Shown piece by piece: positions 26,399-32,132 of a stretch of DNA of 35,066 nucleotides; the stretch's first letter is position 1, and every line of letters starts with the position of its first letter. Position numbers and translations under genes: made by a program. Source of the stretch: an uncultured Myxococcales bacterium (GTDB taxonomy: Bacteria; Myxococcota_A; UBA9042); assembly GCA_903850505.1 (NCBI GenBank), contig CAINLT010000306.1:1-35066 (forward strand). Direction: 5' to 3'. Under the pieces are notes generated by a model. It made no database searches, was not told the DNA's origin, and was given only the letters and a program-made list of their open reading frames with translations.

Positions 26399-26686
26399 AT
26401 GTTGCCGCAAAACCGTACCCCGACGCATCCGGGCGAAATCCTGCTTGAAGAGTTCCTGAACCCGCTCGGCGTGACCCAGGTCGCGTTTGCGGCCCATCTT
26501 GGCGTGCCGGTGCAGCGTGTGAACGAGTTGGTCAAGGGCAAGCGGGGCGTGACACCCGAGACGGCGTGGCTGCTGTCGCAGGCTTTGGGCACGACGCCGG
26601 AGTTTTGGATGAACCTGCAGGCGGCGCACGACTTGGGGCGGACGCGGCACGGGAAGTCGGTGAAGCCGCTTGGGAAAGCAGCGTGA
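26399..26686 (+). CDS. higA: HigA-type antitoxin (XRE family), module 1
   Basis: A 95-residue XRE-type HTH antitoxin that binds HigB and represses the operon. It has the HigA hallmark HPGEILLEEFLNPLGVTQ, then the HTH VAFAAHLGVPVQRVNELVKG and the SQALGTTPEFWMNLQ segment. AGGAGG stands 5 nt before the ATG. The stop codon lies at the very start of repeat E1. Confidence 0.93.
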   Translation: MLPQNRTPTHPGEILLEEFLNPLGVTQVAFAAHLGVPVQRVNELVKGKRGVTPETAWLLSQALGTTPEFWMNLQAAHDLGRTRHGKSVKPLGKAA

Positions 26687-26800
26687 CCGCACCGGGGATA
26701 AATCGGGGAAAACTACCGCAACCGGTTGAAATTACACGACTCCAAAAAATCGGTTTAATGTCTGAGCCTTGCCCCATGTTTCCCCGCGTTGCCCGACGAT
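26684..26800 (+). repeat. Array repeat element E1 (attC-like) after higBA-1
   Basis: Starts at the higA-1 stop codon. Conserved parts in order: CCGCACC, GGGGATAA, an AT-richer middle, the 15-bp core CGGTTTAATGTCTGA (26751-26765, identical to the ychF end), TTGCCCC (26769-26775) and GTTGCCC (26788-26794). The outer boxes can pair, with one extra-helical base in the left inner box, as in integron attC sites. Related to E2-E4. Confidence 0.75.
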
Positions 26801-26821
26801 TCCCGGTAGGCCACGATCGCC

Positions 26822-26861
26822 TTGACGTGTGAACCCAGTACACCTATCCTGAGCTTCAGGA
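26822..26861 (+). promoter_or_regulatory. Promoter and operator of mqsRA
   Basis: -35 TTGACG (26822-26827), 17-bp spacer, -10 TATCCT (26845-26850). A perfect palindrome TCCTGA-GCT-TCAGGA (26847-26861) overlaps the -10 and runs into the ribosome site, a good place for MqsA repression. Confidence 0.6.
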
Positions 26862-26867
26862 GGCCGG

Positions 26868-27206
26868 ATGAAGGCCAAGAAGCCGTGTTGGGATCTGGAC
26901 CGGGTCAAGGGTCTCGCGGCGAACGACCGTTTGGTCCTGTCGCGAACCCGGGCCCTGAACTTCTTTGAAGCCGATGAGACGGCCGTCGCGACCGCCAAGC
27001 AGGTCATCGCCGGTCTGTCGGCGGACAGGTTCGCTGAGACGCTCCTGCAGCCAGCGAAGTGCGACGTGTACGGTGTGCAGGTTGCGGGTGCGGGTTGGTA
27101 CTTCAAGCTGACGATCGACCCGCAACCGCCGGAAGGACTGATCGTCATCTCGCTGCATCCGCTCGAGAAGCCGCTGAGAACGAACACGGGAATGGTGAAG
27201 CCATGA
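26868..27206 (+). CDS. mqsR: MqsR-type toxin
   Basis: A 112-residue predicted mRNA interferase of the MqsR family (RelE-like fold). The pattern of an N-terminal LDRVKGL helix, then VIAGLSADRFAETL, CDVYGVQV and WYFKLTIDPQP ... LIVISLHPLEKPL, fits the family. CAGGAGG lies 4 nt before the ATG. Its stop overlaps the antitoxin start by 4 nt (ATGA), so the two are translationally coupled. Confidence 0.85.
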   Translation: MKAKKPCWDLDRVKGLAANDRLVLSRTRALNFFEADETAVATAKQVIAGLSADRFAETLLQPAKCDVYGVQVAGAGWYFKLTIDPQPPEGLIVISLHPLEKPLRTNTGMVKP

Positions 27207-27613
27207 AGTGCTACGCTTGTTTTGAAGGTGAGGTTGTGGCCACGGCGAAGGCCGGTCGGACGCTCCGCTACAAGGCCATCCAAAATTTGCCGGTCCCGGA
27301 TGACCTCGTCATCCCGACGTGTAACCACTGTGGCGAACAGTGGATTTCACCGGCCGACGCCAAGCGGATCGACGCGGCGCTGGAGGTCGTTTACCGGCAG
27401 GAACTCCTTGCCAGAGTGCGGGCCGTGCTGCCGGACCCGAAGGACGCCGATCGCATCGAACGCGATCTCGGCTTGTCGCGAGGCTACCTGTCACGGCTAC
27501 GGACGGGGCGGAAGATCCCAAGCGAGCCGTTGGTGGCGATTCTGGCTTTGATCCACCAGCAACCGTCGGTGCTGAAGCGGGTCGAGGCGATGTGGGAACG
27601 GCCGGCCGCGTGA
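27203..27613 (+). CDS. mqsA: MqsA-type antitoxin (zinc-binding, HTH)
   Basis: A 136-residue two-domain antitoxin. The N-terminal zinc domain has Cys3 and Cys6 (KCYACFEGEV) and a second pair in CNHCGEQW. The C-terminal XRE-type HTH reads RIERDLGLSRGYLSRLRTGR. It should bind MqsR through the zinc domain and the palindrome at 26847-26861 through the HTH. The stop codon again lies at the start of an array repeat (E2). Confidence 0.85.
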   Translation: MKCYACFEGEVVATAKAGRTLRYKAIQNLPVPDDLVIPTCNHCGEQWISPADAKRIDAALEVVYRQELLARVRAVLPDPKDADRIERDLGLSRGYLSRLRTGRKIPSEPLVAILALIHQQPSVLKRVEAMWERPAA

Positions 27614-27697
27614 CCGACCGCACCGGGGACAAAACGGCGAAAACGCTCGCAACCACATGAAATCACAGGCTGACAAAACAATGGTTTAATGTGTGAT
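27611..27697 (+). repeat. Array repeat element E2 after mqsRA
   Basis: Begins at the mqsA stop with CCGCACCGGGGACAAAAC, has the shared middle (TGAAATCACA) and the core variant TGGTTTAATGTGTGA (27683-27697; two changes from the ychF end). Its right flank is not the E1/E4 type but merges into copy 2 of the 131-bp repeat. Confidence 0.75.
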
Positions 27698-27813
27698 AGC
27701 AGGGGGTTGCGCGGCGTCCAGACGGGCGATTTTTCAGCGAGTGCTTTGGGCCACTGGCCGCGCGTGTACTCCAGTCTGGTACGTTCTGCCCGCTGCGCTG
27801 GAGGCTGGGACGC
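27683..27813. repeat. 131-bp repeat, copy 2 (before higBA-2)
   Basis: Gap-free match to 25872-26002; 27728-27813 is identical to 25917-26002 (86 bp). It precedes higBA-2 just as copy 1 precedes higBA-1. Confidence 0.9.
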
Positions 27814-27824
27814 TATGAACGCTT

Positions 27825-27851
27825 GCCGTTACTAACGGACCCCGTTATCAT
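27825..27851 (+). promoter_or_regulatory. Promoter/operator of higBA-2
   Basis: A perfect palindrome CCGTTACTAACGG (27827-27839) and an additional half-site CCGTTAT (27842-27848) overlap a possible -35 TTGCCG and -10 TATCAT (27846-27851, spacer only 15 bp). The position right before the higB-2 ATG fits autorepression by HigA. Confidence 0.5.
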
Positions 27852-27857
27852 GTCCTC

Positions 27858-28139
27858 ATGATCCGGTCCTTCGCCGACACCGAGACCGAGAAGCTCTTCC
27901 GCCGCGAGCGGGTGCGCAAACTGCCGCCGGACATCCAGCGCACGGCGCTGCGCAAGCTGGTGCAACTGGACGCGGTGCTCACGCTGGACGACCTGCGGGT
28001 GCTGCCCGGCAACCGACTGGAAGCTTTGAGTGGCAGCCGCGCTGGCCAGCACAGCATCCGCATCAACGACCAGTGGCGCGTGTGCTTCTTGTGGACGTCT
28101 GGCGGCGCAGATGGCGTTGAGATCGTGGACTATCATTGA
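27858..28139 (+). CDS. higB: HigB-type toxin (RelE/ParE superfamily), module 2
   Basis: A 93-residue second HigB. It shares IRSF at the start and LRVLPGNRLEALSG, HSIRINDQWRVCFLW and VEIVDYH with module 1, while the remainder differs. The ATG is only 7 bp from the putative -10, so the mRNA leader must be very short. The antitoxin follows 11 bp later. Confidence 0.92.
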   Translation: MIRSFADTETEKLFRRERVRKLPPDIQRTALRKLVQLDAVLTLDDLRVLPGNRLEALSGSRAGQHSIRINDQWRVCFLWTSGGADGVEIVDYH

Positions 28140-28150
28140 AGGAGTCAACC

Positions 28151-28456
28151 ATGAACGACAAGCTGCCCCCGATTCACCCAGGCGAAGTGCTGCTGGAAGA
28201 CTTCTTGCTGCCGCTCGGCGTCTCGCAGTACCGACTGGCGAAGGATATTGCCGTGCCGCCGCGTCGCGTCAACGAGATCGTCCATGGGCTTCGCGGCATC
28301 AGCGCGGACACGGCGCTGCGATTGGCGCGGTACTTCGGCACGTCGGCAGAGTTGTGGATGAATTTGCAGTCGCGGTACGACCTGGAACGGCAGCGCGACG
28401 AGGCGGAGGCGCGGATTCTGGGCGAAGTGCATGTGCTGCGGAGAGATGCAGCGTGA
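28151..28456 (+). CDS. higA: HigA-type antitoxin (XRE family), module 2
   Basis: A 101-residue XRE antitoxin with IHPGEVLLEDFLLPLGVSQY, the HTH RLAKDIAVPPRRVNEIVHGL and FGTSAELWMNLQSRYDL. ATG 28151 is chosen because GAAGGAG stands 6 nt before it; an in-frame ATG at 28136 overlapping the toxin stop is less likely. Its stop is at the start of E3. Confidence 0.93.
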   Translation: MNDKLPPIHPGEVLLEDFLLPLGVSQYRLAKDIAVPPRRVNEIVHGLRGISADTALRLARYFGTSAELWMNLQSRYDLERQRDEAEARILGEVHVLRRDAA

Positions 28457-28532
28457 ACGAACGAGCCGGGGACAAAACGGGGAAAACCACCACTGAAATC
28501 ACAAGCCGCTGAAACATCGGTTCAACGTGTGA
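28454..28532 (+). repeat. Array repeat element E3 after higBA-2
   Basis: The shortest copy. It has CCGGGGACAAAACGGGG, the shared TGAAATCACA middle and the core variant CGGTTCAACGTGTGA (28518-28532; three changes). The right arm seen in E1 and E4 is missing. Confidence 0.7.
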
Positions 28533-28562
28533 TGTCAACAACGTAGACAGATACACGGCCAC

Positions 28563-29027
28563 TCAAGTCGCAACCGGCGACTTCCCGTTGACCACCCGCT
28601 CCTCCAGACCGCGCAGGATGACGAGGAACAGGCTGCCCATCATCTTGCGCATCATCGTCTGGCCCATGAGCCAACCGATCGGCCCGTACTTCACCTCGAA
28701 ATTCATGCCCATCTTGAGCTGGCAGCGCTTGGGTCCGAGCGGCGCAATGGCGAATGTGGCGATGGCCTGGTTCAGCGGCATCGAGAAGCCGGACAACTCG
28801 ACGCTGTAGGACCGCCCTTCTTGCCAGTCGATGACTTTCTCGACGACCGAACTGCCGTCTTTGAAGTGACAGCGACGACTTGCGCCCACGCCGGACGTCG
28901 CCTCGCTCAGGACGTCGACTTTGCTGACGCGCGGATGGAATTCGTCGATGTGCATGAATCGGCCCAAAACAGCCCATGCCCGTTCGGCGGAAGCCTCGAT
29001 GTCGACGGTACGTTCGATGGTGATCAT
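28563..29027 (-). CDS. SRPBCC (START/Bet v1-like) family protein
   Basis: A 154-residue protein of the SRPBCC fold, a hydrophobic-ligand pocket found in polyketide cyclases and stress proteins. The start TIERTVDIEASAERAWAVLG and the middle VVEKVIDWQEGRSYSVEL are typical; the ligand is unknown. GGAG lies 6 nt before ATG 29027. Divergent from the TetR gene, with the TetR operator between them, so it is a likely target. Confidence 0.78.
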   Translation of the reverse strand: MITIERTVDIEASAERAWAVLGRFMHIDEFHPRVSKVDVLSEATSGVGASRRCHFKDGSSVVEKVIDWQEGRSYSVELSGFSMPLNQAIATFAIAPLGPKRCQLKMGMNFEVKYGPIGWLMGQTMMRKMMGSLFLVILRGLEERVVNGKSPVAT

Positions 29028-29115
29028 GAAGGACTCCCCGCCCGTTCGCCGCAGGACCCAGCGTCGCCCACTCAGGAGGCGCGTTCGTCCGCACAAGTTT
29101 GTTTGTAGCGCAGGC

Positions 29116-29143
29116 TGTTTCCAACTGCTCAGTTGGTTATAAT
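29116..29143 (+). promoter_or_regulatory. tetR promoter with embedded palindromic operator
   Basis: A consensus -10 TATAAT (29138-29143) lies 38 bp before the tetR ATG. The perfect palindrome CCAACTG-CT-CAGTTGG (29121-29136) fills the space between it and a weak -35 (TGTTTC, 29116-29121). A repressor bound there would block polymerase, as usual for TetR autoregulation. Confidence 0.65.
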
Positions 29144-29181
29144 GGACGTGGTATCTTCGCGCAAGAGGCGTAAGGGATCAC

Positions 29182-29781
29182 ATGGGACGACCGAAGACAT
29201 ACGACCGGGACGTGATTGCCAGAAAGGCCATGGACCTGTTCTGGCTCCATGGCTATCACGCCACGTCGACAGAGGCGCTGGTTGCAAACATGGGGGTCAA
29301 TCGCTTCAGCCTGTATGCTGAATTTGGCACCAAGCAAGGGTTGTATGAGGCGGCGCTCGCCATCTATGAGCGCGAAATCGCAACGCGATATTTGGGGCCA
29401 TTGGAAGCGCCGGACGCGGGCCTGACGCAGGTGCTGACGCTGATCCGCTTTTTTGCCTCGCGGGCGGGCGAGCCAGGGTCGGAGTACGGCTGTTTGCTCT
29501 GCAACACGGCGACCGAGCGCGCCGCGCACGATGTGCCGAGCGCCCAAGCTTTCGGCGACTACGTGACGCGCCTGAGCGCGGCGCTGCGGCACGCGCTGGA
29601 AGGGGCCAGCGATCGTGGCGAACTGCGCCAGGGCGTCAACAGCGCCGATGAGTCGCTGTTCCTCGCCACCTCTCTGCTTGGATTCTTCGTGATGTTGCGG
29701 GCGCGAATCGCACCGGATTTGGTGCAGGCTGCCGCGCGGGCTGCGATGGACCATTTGGAGGGACTGCGCGCCGTGACGTGA
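29182..29781 (+). CDS. TetR/AcrR family transcriptional repressor
   Basis: A 199-residue repressor. The N-terminal HTH spans about 10-55 (VIARKAMDLFWLHGYHATST, then EALVANMGVNRFSLYAEFGT) and the C-terminal ligand domain has YGCLLCNTATE. The ligand is unknown. It diverges from the SRPBCC gene; a second similar palindrome stands before the GST-like gene at 30096. The stop codon is at the start of E4. Confidence 0.92.
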   Translation: MGRPKTYDRDVIARKAMDLFWLHGYHATSTEALVANMGVNRFSLYAEFGTKQGLYEAALAIYEREIATRYLGPLEAPDAGLTQVLTLIRFFASRAGEPGSEYGCLLCNTATERAAHDVPSAQAFGDYVTRLSAALRHALEGASDRGELRQGVNSADESLFLATSLLGFFVMLRARIAPDLVQAAARAAMDHLEGLRAVT

Positions 29782-29890
29782 AGGTCCGCAACGGGGACAA
29801 AACGCGGGAAGCTGTCGCAACCATTTGAAACAACTACGACATGAAACATCGATTGCATGTCTGATCCTTGCCCCGCGTTGCCCGACGACT
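29779..29890 (+). repeat. Array repeat element E4 (attC-like) after tetR
   Basis: CCGCAAC (29786-29792) and GGGGACAA (29793-29800) on the left; core variant CGATTGCATGTCTGA (29851-29865); TTGCCCC (29869-29875) and GTTGCCC (29878-29884) on the right. GCAAC pairs with GTTGC, and GGGG/CAA with TTG/CCCC leaving one extra A. The right part matches E1 closely, although the genes around them are unrelated. Confidence 0.75.
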
Positions 29891-30045
29891 CCCAGGACCG
29901 TCTCGCCCGTCCATGGCGTCCGAGGCCGCTGTGGGCGCCGTTGCTGCCGTCGCCGAAGGAGCGCTATACACGCTGACCGAAGTCCGAGATCATCCGTCCC
30001 GATCCGCGGCGTGCCACCGGAAGTGCGCGCTCGCTGGCCAAGTCC

Positions 30046-30060
30046 GAACTGCAACAGTTC
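30046..30060. promoter_or_regulatory. Candidate second TetR operator before the GST-like gene
   Basis: A perfect palindrome GAACTG-CAA-CAGTTC, 36 bp before the start codon at 30096. It shares AACTG...CAGTT with the operator inside the tetR promoter but has a 3-bp instead of a 2-bp centre. Confidence 0.4.
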
Positions 30061-30095
30061 AGACCGACGAACTTTGGTATTGGAATAGGGTCAGC

Positions 30096-31157
30096 ATGTT
30101 CAGAACCACGACAAACCGGCGGAGTTCCACGGCCATCACCAGCTTCCCAGCGCTCGTGGCGATGGCGATCTTCGCGGTATTCAGCGTGGGCGTAGCGGTC
30201 TTTCAGCCGTCGCCGCTCTGGACGCTGCTGCTGCTTCCCCTTCCGGCGCTGCTGACGTACGCGGTGGCACGCGCCGCGGTTGGGGTGCCTCCGACGACCG
30301 CGGGCATGAAGGGTAAGGCACCCAGAGCGCGGCGTGGCTTGCCGCGGTATCAGCTCGTTGCCATGCCGATCAATCACTTCGGCGAGAAGCTTCGCTGGAC
30401 CCTCGATGTGCTCGGCGCGCCCTACGACGAGAGCACAGTGGGCGGCATTCTCTCTGCCTCCCTCCGCGGCCGCAGCGTGCCTTGGTTGGTGGATCGCGTT
30501 TCCTGCTCGCGGATCGGGAACTCGGATGAGGCGCTGTGGTATCTGGCGGCCGTCCATGTGCCGACGATGGAGCCCGAGGCGGCGCGACGGGCGACCGCGC
30601 TGATGCAGCGCACGCCGGAGACGATGGCCTGGGAGGCGCGGCTGAACGCGCTCGGTCACGCCATTCAGGGGTGGGCCTACTTCTACCTGCTGGGTCCGCA
30701 GGCCGACGCGGAGCTCTCCCTGCGCTTCTGGGGTGGACGCGAGCCGACCGTGCCCGTCTTGCAGCGCTTGGCGGTGCGCATCGGCCACCCCGTGTTCTCG
30801 GCAGCGGTGCGCGACCTGTTCGATCTGCGCGATGCAGCCAAGCACGAAGCGCGGCGCGCAACGATCGCGGCGATCCTGGACGAGGCGGACGCGGCCTTGC
30901 AACGGCACGACGGCAAGTTCCTGACTGGAGCGTCACTGTCCTACGTGGACATCGGCTTTTGCGCGCTGCTCGGGCCGCTCCTCCCAAGCACGGTGCTGCC
31001 GCTGTGGGCCAATGGCCGCTTCACGTCTTTTGCGCCGTTGCAGGATCATCCGTCGATGCCCAGCGCGCTGCGGGAGTTCGAACTGGAGCTGCGCGCACGC
31101 CCTTGCGGCCAGCACATCGAGCGGACGTACCGCGAACATCGCGAGCGCCGTCCGTGA
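30096..31157 (+). CDS. Glutathione S-transferase-like protein with N-terminal membrane anchor
   Basis: 353 residues. An N-terminal hydrophobic stretch (about 15-58) is followed from about residue 75 by a GST N-like domain (YQLVAMPINHFGEKLRWTLD, then VPWLVDRV) and an all-helical C-terminal domain with FLTGASLSYVDIGFCALLGP. The catalytic residue cannot be assigned. The start at 30096 has AGGG upstream; the frame extends further up into non-coding sequence. It lies behind E4 in the array, and the upstream palindrome suggests control by the neighbouring TetR protein, perhaps a detoxification unit. Confidence 0.68.
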   Translation: MFRTTTNRRSSTAITSFPALVAMAIFAVFSVGVAVFQPSPLWTLLLLPLPALLTYAVARAAVGVPPTTAGMKGKAPRARRGLPRYQLVAMPINHFGEKLRWTLDVLGAPYDESTVGGILSASLRGRSVPWLVDRVSCSRIGNSDEALWYLAAVHVPTMEPEAARRATALMQRTPETMAWEARLNALGHAIQGWAYFYLLGPQADAELSLRFWGGREPTVPVLQRLAVRIGHPVFSAAVRDLFDLRDAAKHEARRATIAAILDEADAALQRHDGKFLTGASLSYVDIGFCALLGPLLPSTVLPLWANGRFTSFAPLQDHPSMPSALREFELELRARPCGQHIERTYREHRERRP

Positions 31158-31190
31158 CGCCGCGTGCAGCCAATTGACAGGGACCTCGGT

Positions 31191-31622
31191 TCAACGGCCG
31201 ACCGATCTGCCCAATTCCCGCGCGATAGTCGCCCGCACCTGGGCCTGCGCATCCACCTCGAGCAACCCACCGTGTCCGCCGATCAGGCACCGGAACGGCA
31301 GCGCGGCGAGACGGTCGAAATCGCCACGCAGCGTTCCCCCCGGCGGCGTCCGCTTCTTGCGCCACGGTGGACCGATCTGCGCGGGCTTCTGGAACCCGAT
31401 CAGGCGCGTCGCAACTTTGGCGAGCGGAGACATCAACCCGCTCGGCGCCCAGTGCTGGATTGCGTCGCAGGTGATCAGCAAGCCGCCGTGGCGCAGGACC
31501 ACCATGTTGCGTAGCAGCCGGAGCAACGGCTTGAATTGCACCGAACCGGTCACGTACCACGCGTCCTCGATAATGGGGAGAAGCGGGCCGTGTGGCTGGG
31601 CGGCGGGAAAGCGGTACGTCAT
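31191..31622 (-). pseudogene. N-terminally truncated protein, possibly metallo-beta-lactamase-fold/DUF4336-like
   Basis: A frame of about 143 residues with TYRFPAAQ, VVLRHGGLLITCDAIQHW, PPGGTLRGDFDRLAALPFRC and LIGGHGGL. It reads like the C-terminal part of a metallo-hydrolase-type protein, but no HxHxDH metal motif is present. An in-frame stop lies 11 codons before Met 31658, and arsC begins right there. No ribosome site is seen before either Met (31658 or 31622). I read it as a remnant cut by the joining of the ars locus; a short real protein is possible. Confidence 0.45.
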
Positions 31623-31688
31623 GTGTTTCGGCCCGTCACCCAGCCGATCGGCCTGCATCTGACCGCGAATTCCATGCCCATTGCGCGA

Positions 31689-32123
31689 TCAGCGAATCGA
31701 CGAAAAATCCGCCGCCCGCAAAAGATCCGCAATCCGGTCCCGCCCTGCCCGGAACCGCGCCAACATTTGCGCGCGCGTCAGCGTCGGATCGTCGCTCGCC
31801 GGGTCGGGAATCGGCCAATGCAGCCGCTGCGCCTGACCCAGAAACACCGGGCACACTTCCTCGGCACAGAGCGTGATGACGATGTCCACGGTCTCCGGCG
31901 GGATGGTCTGCACGGACTTGGACGTGTGCGTCGCGAGGTCAATCCCCAGTTCCGCCATCACCTCGGTCGCGTACGGATTCACCCGCGACGGCATGCTGCC
32001 CGCGCTCTGCACGTTCACTTCGCTGCCAAAGAACTTCCGCGCCAGCCCTTCCGCCATCTGACTGCGCGCCGAGTTCGCCACGCACAGGAACAGCACCCCT
32101 GGTTTTCTCTCTGCCATCTGCAT
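31689..32123 (-). CDS. arsC: Arsenate reductase, low-molecular-weight phosphatase (thioredoxin-linked) type
   Basis: Reduces arsenate to arsenite for export; 144 residues. The phosphatase loop CVANSAR (Cys14 to Arg20) starts the protein, Cys86 and Cys91 in [10 protein letters not shown] are the candidate relay cysteines, and the acid is Asp107 in WPIPDP. Only four residues separate Cys86 from Cys91, closer than in S. aureus ArsC. The ATG at 32123 has GAGGGG upstream; ATG 32117 is equally possible. It follows arsA by 9 bp. The thioredoxin-like gene at 34687 could be its electron partner, which is inference. Confidence 0.93.
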   Translation of the reverse strand: MQMAERKPGVLFLCVANSARSQMAEGLARKFFGSEVNVQSAGSMPSRVNPYATEVMAELGIDLATHTSKSVQTIPPETVDIVITLCAEEVCPVFLGQAQRLHWPIPDPASDDPTLTRAQMLARFRAGRDRIADLLRAADFSSIR

Positions 32124-32132
32124 CCTCTCCCC

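Noticed and set aside
25872..29890. CRISPR array made of the E repeats.
   Set aside because: Repeats are 80-115 bp and the intervals (0.8-1.3 kb) contain complete genes; no cas genes.
26684..29890. Canonical integron attC sites.
   Set aside because: Right boxes are GTTGCCC instead of GTTRRRY, E2 and E3 lack a matching right arm, and no intI is present. Kept only as attC-like.
29891..30095. N-terminal extension of the GST-like protein (frame open from 29868).
   Set aside because: It would begin inside E4, has low-complexity composition and no ribosome site; ATG 30096 starts just before the hydrophobic anchor.
25872..31200. Insertion sequence, transposon or prophage.
   Set aside because: No transposase, integrase, terminal inverted repeats with target duplication, or phage genes; the repeats are direct and lie behind genes.
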